DNA from: Pardosa pseudoannulata
Lineage: Eukaryota; Arthropoda; Arachnida; Araneae; Lycosidae
NCBI GenBank assembly: GCA_032207245.1
Contig: CM063505.1
Span: 169,907,701-169,971,700 of the forward strand
Direction of reading: 5' to 3'
Length of the DNA: 64,000 nt
Position 1 is the stretch's first letter; each line of letters opens with the position of its first letter. A program made the position numbers and the translations under genes. This document shows positions 1 to 11,635 of this stretch, piece by piece. The notes under the pieces are model-generated. The model had not been told where the DNA came from, did no database searches, and saw only the letters and a list, made by a program, of their open reading frames with translations.

Positions 1-1047
1 TTGTTTGTGGGTACAAAAATAACGGTATATACAAAAAAACGAATCCGAATGTTCTTGTCTATTACATAAATTCTGGAATTTAAAAATGTTTATATATAAC
101 TTAATTCGAAAAAAAATTAAAACTATATAGTACTATTTCTATTTGATGTTTCATATTTACGATACTATTATAAATTTATCCACCAAAAAATATATGTTTT
201 GTATACAAATATCTTATGGTTGTTATTTATATATTTTTATTTATATATTTGTTGATATATTTCAATATAAAATACTAAAAGTTGGTTAAAAATTAAATAA
301 TTTTCGATCTATTGAGATTTAACTGAATAACTAAATTTACGCGCAAAACGTCCGCTCCCGGTACAATTCCGCTGCGAAATGTACCCGCACACAATGTGTT
401 AAAATTAAAATACAACATTCTGCGATCATTGATTACATTTCTTTTTTACTCTTGTAATCTTATTAATGATTAAAGTACAAATGGAAAGATTTGATTGACT
501 AATAAATTATCAGTGAAGTATGTAGTGGAGACACTATTTTAGCATTTGCTTCTCATTTTAATAGCACTGATCATTGTTTTAAATTATTCTTCACTGCCAA
601 AAGAGTGATAAATTAAGAGAATAGTAACCCGCCGTCTGTGTCTTATAGCTGTTAGAAGGTCAAGGCGCCTAACTTTCTAAAATTCCTTGAACGGAATGCT
701 CTGCATAAAAGCATATTGGTATGCTCATTTTACAATTCGAGATTTCTTATCCAAGTTTCAGCACTTTTATCTCAACGATGTATTGTAAATAAACTTCTTT
801 GTTTATTGTTATTTTACTTTTTTTATTTAAAGCATCTCGAGATTACACGGATAGTTTAGTATTTCCTTTAAACTGTGATGGATATTTTATTTCATCTCAG
901 TTTGTTCATCTGCTTATTATCCTAATGCGATTATGATAGATTTTTTTTTTCTTTTCTTGGGGAACAGCAATTGAGGTAGTGCACCTAAATACGTGCATAC
1001 TGCTCCTGAGAATTTGTCAGTTTGGGGGAGCAGAGTTTATTTATTTA

Positions 1048-1841
1048 CTAGTATTTAGCCCGTCATATGACGGGATCATTAAAATTTTTAATTTTCCAGA
1101 ATTGTAAAGTACCCTATGAGGCAGGTAAAAAAAAAATGGTTCATTTTTTGATTGAGAATTATCTGGTACACTCTCAATAATTCGTTTATCTTTACTGACC
1201 TCGTGTTAGTTGCTAACATTAATTTATCTTGTCATATTACGTGATAGGATGGACAGCAGAGGTTTTAATATCGAGAGTGATTATTTGGCAGTATATATGA
1301 ATATCCACAACTTAGCTAATCGATTGTAAACCGTGTGGTGATGTATAGAAAACAAACGAACAAACTTCTTAATTTTCAAAGATATATAACTTAAACGCTA
1401 GATATTTATGAATCCGCGATATAGACTCCTAGACTTTTATGAAAAGAATCTATTGTTAATACCGGTGATAAAATTTTCATTGCAACAAAAAATTTAATTA
1501 AATTTGATTAAATTTAAAATTATCACATACACACCTAATCTATTATTTAAACCAAATATAAAAGAAAATTATTTAAGTAATATCCAAGTTCAGTGATAAA
1601 ACGTATGGAAATAATACAGACGATATTTAAATAATAGAAATTAAATGAGATGGTTAAAGGAATGACGTCATTATGCTAGAAAAAAAATTATTTTTACTTA
1701 TTTATTATGTGATAAATTAATTAAAAGCTCTTAGCCGGGAAAATAGGATTTTATTCATAGGATATATTCATTCCAGGTACAACCGCTTCATAAATTCGAG
1801 GACAGACGGACAGATAACTTAGGCTATTATTATGTAGGAGA
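1048..1841 (-). mobile_element. Non-autonomous Helitron-like element, copy A (complete)
   Basis: Read on the minus strand it starts with TC (TCTCCTACATAATAATAG) and ends with a 16-base perfect palindrome CCCGTCATATGACGGG, a 7-base spacer and CTAG. It is flanked by A on the 5' side and T on the 3' side. That is the standard Helitron signature: no terminal inverted repeat, no target duplication, 3' hairpin plus CTRR, insertion between A and T. No Rep/helicase coding is present. Length 794 bp. The interior matches the other copies in this window. Confidence 0.85.
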
Positions 1842-2910
1842 TATATATATTTATATAGGTATATAAAAGATTTATTTTGCCAGAGTGCAATCAGATTCTT
1901 CTCTGCCCCAAATATGCCCATCTGCTTAAAAATGATTTTCAATGTGGCCCGTGAGCTTTTACTATTTAGAAACCACCGATTTCAATGATGTTTGACGTAG
2001 TTTTTACGATAGAAAAAATAATGATTTGAGATTTTATGGATATTTGAATATGTGTCCAGAAATTTAAACTGTTTATCGAAATGAAATAAATCTTGATATA
2101 AATCATTTAGAAGATGCTATCTATTTGTTTTAATGAGTTAAAAAGTTTCTTGAACTAAAAACATAATTGAAAAAGCTTCAGAACTTTAATAGTTAATTTT
2201 TTACATGAATTCATAGTTAAATCCATTTTTTAAAGCTAGCTGATATCGTTTGGTGGCAATTCATTTTAAGTGCTCATTGAATGCCATGATTAATATTAAT
2301 GTGACGGCATTTTTGTATTGCTGTATATATTAATCTAATTTCGGAGTAACAGCGGTTTTGACATGAAAGAAAGAAAACTGCATCGAAAAATTTTAAAAGT
2401 AAATCGAGAACTTCTAGTCAAGACTTAGTTTTGAATCATTAGCATATATTAATTAAGTGAATTCGATAATCCATTTCAGATGGACGTGTAAAGTTAATGA
2501 ATTAATTTAGTGAATTTTATTCTAATCGAAAAAAAAATTTCCAATCATTTAATGATGCAGTGAAAGTGCGATCTATCTTCTAAGGGTGTCCAATGTGATG
2601 AAAATGACATGCAGAAATTCTGTAAAGTGCGCGTGTAAAGTGCGCGACTAAGAATAGATACGTTATTACTAATTCTACTATTGATTTACAGCTCTAATTG
2701 GAATTGTTTAGCATTTTATTAAATATGGCATATATAACCCACATACTCACGTTACTACAAGCAGTGCCGTAACCATTGGGTTATAGTTTGGCAGAAACAG
2801 TATGGGAGATCAGTTAACAATGTTTTTTTATTCTTTTACAGTAATCATATTATTAATTTTTAAATATGTTTAGTGTGCAAAATAATAAATAAGCATGAAT
2901 AATAACAATG

Positions 2911-3014
<104 letters not shown>

Positions 3015-3516
3015 ATGTGTAATATATCAAAATTATTAGACTTATAATCTCTTTAAGATTCTCATATTTCCATTCTTATTCTTGGATATGTATTTTCCCA
3101 GCCACAAAATCTCGGAATTAAAAGGAGTGCTCGTTACTTAAATTCTTTTAAACCAGTCTCCCAAAGCTAACTCTGAAATAAATTTTAATTTTTTGTCCAC
3201 TCGCCACATTTTTCAGCTTGCCCATATGAATGGTTCGCTTTTTCAAATGATCTAAATTCCTTTCTGACTATTAAATTCGCTTAATAAGCTGCTCTCGCCT
3301 AGGAATATTCACTGCGTCTCTCGCTGTGGGGCCCACTCTGCAGTCGAAGGTGTTTTGAATGTATCATACATTATTCTGATCTCGGCAGAGAAAGATGTTT
3401 GTTATCTAGTCTTAAATAAAGTTTCACGTAGGACTTCCTGTTTCTTTTTGATGGCCTGACTGCATCTTCATTAGGTTTATTAATTAGGCTTCTCATAGAC
3501 AAGTAAGCTTGGATAA

Positions 3517-3697
3517 TCCCCTATATAATAATAGCCTAAGTTGTCTGTCCGCGAATTTATGAAGCGGTTGTACCTGGAATGGATACAGGCATCCCTATTG
3601 GATTTTTCATGAGTTAGGGTTAGCAAAATTGAAATTGAGTTCGAAGTCCACCCCCCCCCTTTTTGAGCGTTTAATGCCATTATTTCAAGTCTTATCC
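3517..3697 (+). mobile_element. Helitron-like 5' end fragment, copy B1
   Basis: Begins A|TCCCCTATATAATAATAGCC and follows the family for about 180 bp (the GAAGCGGTTG and TTTAATGCCATTATTTCAAG blocks), then stops matching. No 3' hairpin follows before the next 5' end at about 4121. It is a truncated copy or the outer part of a rearranged tandem pair. Confidence 0.7.
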
Positions 3698-3807
3698 TTC
3701 CTCTTTTTCTATATGAAATTCATTCTTAATAGGACGGCAAAGGCGGAGAGTAATATTTAAATTTCTGGACTGTTTGTACCTTTATATACTCTAATTAGTT
3801 CGCTCAC

Positions 3808-3893
3808 AGCGTGCAGGCGTTGTGCATTTGGTAGAATGCTCGTCTGCTTGATCGTTGTACTTCTCGGGTTGGCGGTTCTATCCCCGACGCAAG
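3808..3893 (+). repeat. tRNA-like sequence (tRNA pseudogene or SINE head)
   Basis: Contains an A-box-like stretch (TTTGGTAGAATGCTCG) and a B-box-like GGTTCTATCCC at roughly tRNA spacing. The segment resembles a tRNA-Gly-type D arm. The acceptor stems do not pair convincingly and the anticodon arm is irregular, so a functional tRNA is unlikely. It sits between two Helitron-like pieces. Confidence 0.45.
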
Positions 3894-4120
3894 CAGTTTT
3901 TTAATGTCTAATAAATTTAATATTTTTTGCCTTGTCTTTTAAATTCTTATTCCGAAAGTTCTTTTATTATTTTAAAAGTCGCTTTATTATTTTTAAAATA
4001 AATTTTTACTATTTTTTTTAACTTTTTATAATTTTTATTATTTTTATTTTATTAAATTCACGTATTGCTTTACGGAGTCCCTGGCCACATGCACATTTTA
4101 TGTTGTGTATCCTTAAACCA

Positions 4121-4776
4121 TCTTCTCGTAATGTAATAATAGCCTAATCTGCCAGTCTGTCCTCGAAGTTATGAAGCGGTTGGACCTGGAATGGATACAC
4201 ACATCCATATTGGATTTTTGATGAGTTAGGGTTTGCAAAATTCAAAGCGAGTAAAGTTTATCTTTTCCTAAAATATAGATCCAATTCTGAAGTAAATTGG
4301 TATGAATAGGTTTCGTATCACAGCGAAAAATACTGTCCTCTGTAAAACGTTCGAAATCCACCCCGTCCCCTTTTCGAGCGTTTAATGCCATTATATCAAG
4401 CCCCATTTTAAGAGCAAGCGATTAAATTTATCAATTTATCACATAATAGGTAAAAATAACAATTTTTTCTAGCCTTATGACGTTATTTCTTTAACCATCT
4501 AATTTAATTATTTCTTAATTTAAATTATTTAAATATCGTCTGCATTATTTTCATACGTTTTATCACTGAACTTAGATATTACATAAATAATTTTCTTTTA
4601 TATTTGGCTTAAATATTAGATTAGGTACATATGTGATAATTTTAATCGATTATTTTTCTTGAAAGGTAATTCTCAGCCAAAAAACAAACCATTTTTTACC
4701 TGCCTCATAGGGTACTTTACAATTCTGGAAAATGAAAAATTTTACAGATCCCGTGATATGACGGGCTATATGCTAG
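4121..4776 (+). mobile_element. Non-autonomous Helitron-like element, copy B2
   Basis: The 5' end is decayed (TCTCGTAATGTAATAATAGC) but alignable. The 3' end is the hairpin with one mismatch (CCCGTGATATGACGGG), then CTATATG and CTAG, followed by T. Interior blocks are shared with copies A, C, D and E. About 655 bp. Confidence 0.8.
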
Positions 4777-4897
4777 TTAAAAATAATAGAGGCTACTTCT
4801 ATGTGACCGGCGGATGACGAAATTTCTATCTATACCGTCTATCTATTTTAATCTATATTTCTTCCATACCGAAGAAATAGTTTTCTGTCATTATAAT

Positions 4898-5262
4898 TAA
4901 GGATGCAACGGATGTCAATTTGGCAGAATAACGGATATCTGGCCAGAGTTTCAGCCGGATGTCAGTATGTTTCACACTTTTTCTTTTTGAATTTATTTTA
5001 AATAAATCAGCTTTATGTACTTTATTTTTGCAACCAAATTGTAGTATTTTTCTCTCTTTTTATATTTTTTAATTAGTCAACTATTTGTACTATAATTCAT
5101 TTTAAATTTTTTATTTAAATTTCAGTATATCTCAATTCAATATTATTTAATTAGAAAAATCAATTCTGAATAAGAGTATTTGTAATAGTCCTTTACCTTT
5201 CTTCTTTAATGATTCTTATGTTTTTATATAAAAAATGTCAGAAACATATTCCCAATTTGTAG
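4898..5262 (-). mobile_element. Truncated hAT-type element, sister of the 29758-30491 copy
   Basis: Starts AAGGATGCAACGGATGTC and matches the reverse complement of the 29,758-30,491 element base-for-base over most of about 365 bp. Shared blocks include GCCGGATGTCAGTATG and AAATCAGCTTTATGTACTT. The other terminus is absent, so this is a truncated, immobile copy. Confidence 0.8.
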
Positions 5263-5450
5263 AACATGAATAGATTTTTAGCTATGTCACAAAACTAGTC
5301 ACAAATTTCCATTTTTCAATAACAAATGAAACTATTAAAAACTCGAGGATTTGCAAATCAAGTCAGCAGGAACAATGTTTTAAACAAACATTTGAGTCTA
5401 ATTTTTTAAAGAAAGCAAAATCATCAACAGTAAATGTAGTACAAAAAAAA

Positions 5451-6206
5451 TCCCCTATATAATAATAACCATAGATAAAACTACTTCTTAGTATATGATA
5501 ATAACCTAAGTTATCTGTTCGTCTGTCCTCAATTTATGAAGCTTGGACCTGAATGAATAGTGCATTCATTTGATTCTTGATGAGTTAATGTTTGCATTAA
5601 ATCCTCCTTTTTGATTTAATGCCATTATTTCAAGTATTTTCCCCGGTAAAGAGCAGGCGATTAAATTCATCAATTATTACAATAAAAGTAGATGAAAATA
5701 ACTTCTTTTATGGCATTATGACGTCATTCCTTTAACCATCTCATTTAATCATTTCTTATTTTAAATTATTAAATATCGTCTGCATTATTTTCACACGTTT
5801 TATCACTGAACTTAGATATGACATAAATATTTTTCTTTTATATTTGGCTTAAATAATAGATTAGGTACATATGTTATCATAAATTTTATGATACATCCAG
5901 GATGTAGTAGAAATGATAGTTTCATTCCTTTACTTCCATTAATTACTGTGGCAAAAAAATTGGAAAGAAAACTCGACGTAGCTAAGAAAACTTTGATTAT
6001 ATTTCAAAATAAATTCAACATGATTCTAAACTGCATTCACAGTATCGGGAGACTTAGAAGTTATGAAGATGAACAAATATTGAGCTTATGTACCAGATAA
6101 TTGTCAGCCAAAAAACAAACCTTTTTTTTACCGCCTCATGGGGTACTTTACATTCTGGAAAAATTAACATTTCACTGATCCTGGCATATGACGGGCTATA
6201 TGCTAG
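5451..6206 (+). mobile_element. Non-autonomous Helitron-like element, copy C (complete)
   Basis: A|TCCCCTATATAATAATA at the 5' end; the 3' end is a decayed hairpin (GGCATATGACGGGC) then TATATG and CTAG|T. Length 756 bp. It holds a 70-codon open frame at 5888-6100. Part of the same interior is present, non-coding, in copy E, so I treat the frame as chance. Confidence 0.83.
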
Positions 6207-6428
6207 TAATTTATAATATTTAAGTTTGTGTATTGTCATTTTTTAGTGTCATTTTCATTGTTTCATAAATTTCATTAATTTTTTTTTATTATCTCAGTAT
6301 TTTGATTTTGCAAATGATACAAAATTAACCATACATGCGAATTGAATACGATAAATTTGGCTTTCTTTAATACCAATTATTTTTTAACATGGTAAAAGTA
6401 CGTTACACTGATGGATGAACATGATAAA

Positions 6429-7205
6429 CTAGCGATAACCGTCATATGACGGGATCAGTATAATTTTTAATTCTCCAGAATTGTAAAGTACTGTGAGGCT
6501 TTGTTTTTTGGCTGAGAATTATCTGGTTCACTTCAATAATTTGTTTACCTTTTCTGACCGTATGTTAGTTTCCATTTAATTTATCTTGTCATATTACGGA
6601 TAGGATGGACAGCAGATTTTAATATGACAATGATTATTTGGCGGTATTATGAATGATGTAAAATTTAGCTAATCGATTGCAAACCATGTAGTTATAAAAA
6701 GCAAACACACAAGAACAAACTTCTTAATTTTTAAAGATAATAACTTAAACGCTAGATATTTACGAGTCCGCGATAGACTCCTAGACTTTATGAAAAATAT
6801 TTTTTTCTTAATAGGTGATAAAATTTCCATTGCAACAAGAAATAATCGATGATTAAATTTAAAGGTACATAAGAAATTATTAAGTAATATCTAATTGAGT
6901 GATAAACGCATGAAATAATGCGGACGATATTGAAATAATTTAAAATAAGAAATGGTTAAATGAGATGGTTAAAGGAATGTCATTAATTAAAAAAATATTT
7001 TCATCTACAGTATTTTTCGATATGATTTGTAGCATATTTATATCAATTATATTTTAGAATTGGATCTATAGTTTAGGAGAAGATAAACTTTATCTCTTTG
7101 AATTTTGTTCTACTCATCAAGAATTAAATATGATGACTATAATCCAGGAACCGCTTCATAAAATCAGACAGCGAACAGATAACTTAGGCTATATTATATT
7201 GGGGA
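6429..7205 (-). mobile_element. Non-autonomous Helitron-like element, copy D (complete)
   Basis: On the minus strand it runs from TCCCCAATATAATATAGCC to a hairpin end and CTAG, with flanking A and T as expected. 777 bp. It lies head-to-head with copy C (222 bp between the two 3' ends), so the pair could form a large hairpin. Confidence 0.83.
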
Positions 7206-8185
7206 TTATTGCTGGATTTTGGTTTGTAAATTGTTGAAGGTCTGGATAATTTGGAGAGCTGAATTCCAGAAAATGTAAAGATACTTAGTTTCGGGTTATA
7301 AAGATTACACAGTATCTCTTTTGTATGTAGAAAAAATATGTAATATTTAATAGTGTTATTGTATTATTGTTTTCTTTTCCCTTAATCTCCGTAATCAGCT
7401 TATGTTTAAAGTGTTTTACTTTCGGCACCGAAATAATTGTATTTGGCAAGTCCTATCGGTTATAAATACAAGATAATACTTGAAAAATTCGCCGTAAAAT
7501 ATCCATCTCATCACTTAACGGCTAGGCTTGTTACTTATTTTGAAAACCGAAAGAGCTAACATTTTTTTTTTAAATTTATAGATAATGTATTATTTTATCT
7601 GTATATCGCTGTGATATTTGTACATAAACATTGCTAAATTGCTCGAGTCTCTGTAGTTAAAAAGCGTATTCTAACCCAAATGAATGTTAGCAGGATTTTT
7701 TTCACAAAGAGCTTATGAAGCCTATGATATAGCAATCGTGGTGCAAAGATATTATAAACACTCGGAATCAAACAAATTCAACATGTATAGGAAGTCTGGT
7801 TTGGAAAGCTATGATCTATTAATTATAGGAAGGTAATGATAGCGGAACCTGAAGTACGAACATTCATGAGTCAGGATTCGAACTCTTTATAACTGAAATA
7901 CAGAGCTCAATTCGAATGGTTACAGTTCGTTTGTATAATAAAGAATATTATTTGCAGTGTTTTTATAATTCTTTTAAGTAGATTGGAATAAAGTTTACAA
8001 TATTCATAAATTTACTTTTTCTAAAAACAAATCTAATAAGAGTGGGAAGTCTTTTTAAAGTCCTATTTAAATACATAAGTATCGGCACTAATCGGGTTGT
8101 GGGTTAAAATATGATATATTCGTTGAAAAGATTAAATATTGGTCATATCTAATTCGAAATACTCGTAAATTTTTTCTATTCAAAT

Positions 8186-8951
8186 TACGAGAAAAGTCGT
8201 CTTTCACCTTATTAAAGATGAACCATATTCTAATGTTCATAAAATATGTCCTTTTTCACAATGTTAAGTTCTCGAAGATATTTAAACAAGCTTATTCAAA
8301 ATACATCTTGAGCAAATCGCTTTTATTAACGGTGCTCGTTAGATGAAAGATCCGCCGTCGTGAATAATATTGCAGGTAAAATAGTCCCACATGTCCTCCT
8401 TCTAGAATACCTTCAAGCTTGGTCTCTACTTCATTAGGTCCCTCTTGAGCAAAGTGTCTTTATTAACTGCAAAGATAAGATCCGCCGTATTCTGAAGTGA
8501 TTCAGGTAAATAGTCCTTTACAATGTCCTCCAAGTTCTCGAAGAATACCTCTTGTTTAAGCAAGCTTGGTCTTATTCAAAATTAGGTGACCCTTGAGCAA
8601 AGTCGCTCTTTCACCTTAACGGTGCTCGTTAAGATGAAAGATCCGCCGTATTCGTGAAAGGTGATTGGGGCAGGTAAAATATGTCCTTGGTCACAATGTC
8701 CTCCAAGTTCTCGAAGAATACCTCTGGGGGTGGTAAGCCAAGCTTGGTCTCTACTTCAAAATTAGGTTGATCCTCTTGAGCAAAGTCGCTCTTTCACCTT
8801 AACGGTGCTCGTTAAAGATGAAAGATCCGCCGTATTCGTGAAAGTTGATTGGGGCAGGTAAAATATGTCCTTAGTCACAATGTCCTCCAAGTTCTCGAAG
8901 AATACCTCTGGGGTGGTAAGCCAAGCTTGGTCTCTACTTCAAAATTAGGCT
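8186..8951. repeat. Tandem array of about five ~150-180 bp units, graded decay
   Basis: Units begin at about 8186, 8308, 8442, 8592 and 8774. Each contains a GAGCAAAGTCGCT-like start, GATCCGCCGTATTCGTGAA, ATGTCCTCCAAGTTCTCGAA and CAAGCTTGGTCT. The last two (about 180 bp each) are nearly identical; the first three carry many small deletions. The sequence just downstream to about 9040 shares a 3' end (CAAGTGGCAT) with the SINE-like unit at 12,095-12,345. Confidence 0.9.
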
Positions 8952-9639
8952 AAAACGAAAGGCGCAACCCTTTGCCTTAATACGAGTAGCGTATGACTCA
9001 ATCGTGCTTGGTTTGACCAAGTGGCATCAGAAACAGCAACTAATGATCAAATTAGAGATTTTACCTGCAAAGGCCCTATAAATGTCTTTATACAACCCTT
9101 CAGAACTGTGTTTTGTCAAGCCTTAGCACAGTGAGGAGTATTCTTGAATATCTATACATTTTGTAACTGTAGGAAATCATTGGTTTCTGGAAATCAGTTA
9201 TCTGGTCCATTTATGCTTATACAGTTATTAAGTGAATCAAAGTAAATAGTAAAAATACACATAGTATATTTTCTTAACTGTATATTAATTTATTTACGAG
9301 TAGTAAAGTAATGTATATACTGCAGAAATTTAAATGATTTAGTTTTGGAGCGGTATGGTCTTTTTTGCTACACAAGGTCAAATTTTTAGTTCAGAAAATT
9401 GTTTTAAATTTATAAAAGCAATATAGTGTATCGTTAAAAAATGATAAACTGTCGTACCTTTTCAACGATATAAATTTTAGTTGCAACTAAATTTATCAGC
9501 TAAGTATTTTGAATTTTTAAATATAAAGAAAAAATGTGGAGGGGGAGAACATATATTTACTTTATATTTCATATTTATTTTATAATTCATCAGGTTAAAG
9601 ACTATACTGCTGTAATTGCAATTAATATTTTTCATACAT

Positions 9640-9805
9640 GCAATAAAAACACAATTTTTATCTTTCAGTATATATATTTAAATATAAATAATTTAGAAGG
9701 ATTAAAAATGTAGCTGAGTTTTGACCAGTTAAGAGGTATCAGATCTTCTTAAAAATAAATAAATAGTTATTACTTATAAAATGCGTCAAACAACACATTG
9801 CTTAT

Positions 9806-9886
<81 letters not shown>

Positions 9887-10790
9887 CATCAAAATAAATA
9901 ATTTAGAAGATTTAAAAATGTAACTGACTTTTGCAGCAGTTAAAAGGTACAAGACCTTCTTAAAAAAAAAAATATTTATTTATTAATTATAAAATGCGCC
10001 AAAAACACATTGCCTATCTTTCAATATATATGTGTGTGCGTGTGCGTGCGTGCATCAAAATAAATAATTTAGAAGATTTAAAAATGTAACTGAATTTTGC
10101 AGCAGTTAAAAGGTACAAGACCTTCTCAAAAAATAAATAAAAAAATTAGTTATTAATTATAAAATGCGCCGGATTGTCTGGGTACTTGAGTAATTTACCT
10201 CTTATGCAGACGTGTCATTATGTGTCATATTTGTCGGTGTTGACTTTCCAACTTTCTAAAGAGGTTGATAAAAACTCGGTGCCCTGCCCATTCCATATTC
10301 ACCATTTTTCTTTCATTCTCGAAATGAGATAAGTCTTTGCTTTCATAGTCACTGCCCACCAAAAAACATTGCATCCTGCTTTGTATGAATCATTTTATAA
10401 TTAATAACTGTTTATTACAGTTGTTAATTATGTATATATGAAAATAAATATTTTACAAGATTCAAAAATGTAACTGACTTTTGCAGCAGTTAAAAGGTAC
10501 AAGACCTAAAAAAACAAAAAAGAAATTAGTTATTAATTATAAAATGCGCCGTGTTGTCTGGGTACTTGAGTAATTCACCTCTTATGCAGACATGTCATCA
10601 TGTCATATTTGTCGGTGTTGACTTTCCAACTTTCTAAAGAGGTTGATAAAAACTCGGTGCCCTGCCCACTCCGTATTCACCATTTTTCTTCCATTCTCGA
10701 AATGAGATAGGTCTTTGCTTTCATAGTCACTGCCCTCCAAAAAGCATTGCATCCTGCTTCGTATGAATCATGAAAATGACCGCAATTTCC
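9640..10790 (+). repeat. Nested tandem segmental duplication
   Basis: The block AAAATGTAACTGACTTTTGC plus CAGTTAAAAGGTACAAGACC recurs at about 9,710 (decayed), 9,920, 10,085 and 10,470. The last two repeats belong to a 385-bp unit that is nearly identical across its length. The shorter early units contain (AT)n or (GT)n tracts. No gene is seen in the unit. Confidence 0.92.
9808..9886. repeat. (AT)n microsatellite
   Basis: Nearly pure AT dinucleotides with two short breaks, inside the first unit of the segmental duplication. Confidence 0.95.
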
Positions 10791-10977
10791 TTACTCTCTG
10801 ATGAGGGGAGAGAGACAATTCACGCCAAAAATTGAGCGCCAAGTAAATTAACCTTTTTTGCTCTTTTTATTTTGTCCCTCTGCTCCGTATTAAGTGGTCT
10901 CCCGTTGGCTCGAACAAACGAGCCCATTGATGCCGATTTTCTCTGTTTTAACGCGGGGGGAGGGGAGTATTCTATCC

Positions 10978-11126
10978 AGTTTCAGAGGGTATTTTGGGGA
11001 TTGCTCTTTTTTTCATTCCGTTCATTACATAACACAATGCTCGTAGTGATTTCTGCCAACGTAAGCATTGTTATGAATTTATTTTTTCTTGTTTGATAGC
11101 AAGCCTATGAATCATTGTGGTGCAAG
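10978..11126 (+). repeat. Duplicated segment, SINE-free copy
   Basis: This block (ATTTTGGGGATTGCTC, then TTCATTACATAACACAATGC and GTAGTGATTTCT) recurs at 11,286-11,611, where a SINE interrupts it. It serves as the empty-site reference. The local sequence is less AT-rich than its surroundings. Its origin is not recognised. Confidence 0.8.
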
Positions 11127-11339
11127 GAAGCCGTAGGTTGTATTTCGAAACCGCTAATGGGTTTTATTATGAACGCGAATTGTTTCTTCAATATTTATAA
11201 TTATGTTTCTTGCAACTTAGTTTTAGAAGAAAGATGGTTTCTACTAATATATTTAAAAAGGTACGATTATTTTCTATTCAAAAGTGTTTCAGACAGTATT
11301 TTGAGGATTGTCCTTTTTTAGCCTCATCCAGTTCGTTAC

Positions 11340-11518
11340 GACGGCCGTATGGTAGGACGTTGGTTTTTCGGAACTAAAGTTCGCAGGTTCTAATCCCCTT
11401 GCGGGCATGGATGTTCGTAACCGTTCGGAATTGGCTTTAAACAGTAGGTTCCGATCTCATTAGCTCTCGCGTGCAAAATAATAGATCGTAGCGCCCTAAA
11501 CCAAACTAAACCAAACCA
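11340..11518 (+). mobile_element. tRNA-derived SINE, copy 1, with target duplication
   Basis: The tRNA-like head has A box TATGGTAGGACG and B box GGTTCTAATCC. The body has GTTCGGAATTGGCTTTAAAC and GATCTCATTAGCTCTCG, and the tail is AAACCAAACTAAACC. It is flanked by TTCGTTAC (11332-11339) and TTCATTAC (11519-11526), an 8-bp target duplication with one mismatch. It interrupts a duplicated segment whose intact copy is at 10,978-11,126. Confidence 0.88.
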
Positions 11519-11635
11519 TTCATTACTTCACAATGCTCGTAGTGATTTCTTCCTACTACAGTAAGTTTTCGTCTTTAACAGCAAGTATGTGAATGATTGT
11601 AGAACGACAATAATATAATAAAAAATTATGATGAA

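Noticed and set aside
346..402. Possible piggyBac-like terminus (TTAACACATTGTGTGCGGG on the minus strand)
   Set aside because: Starts with TTAA and is out of place in composition, but no second end or coding was found.
5888..6100. 70-codon open frame in Helitron-like copy C
   Set aside because: The matching interior of copy E is not open, and the frame resembles no known family.
8186..8951. CRISPR-like array
   Set aside because: Units are contiguous tandem repeats of about 150-180 bp without unique spacers, in a eukaryotic genome.
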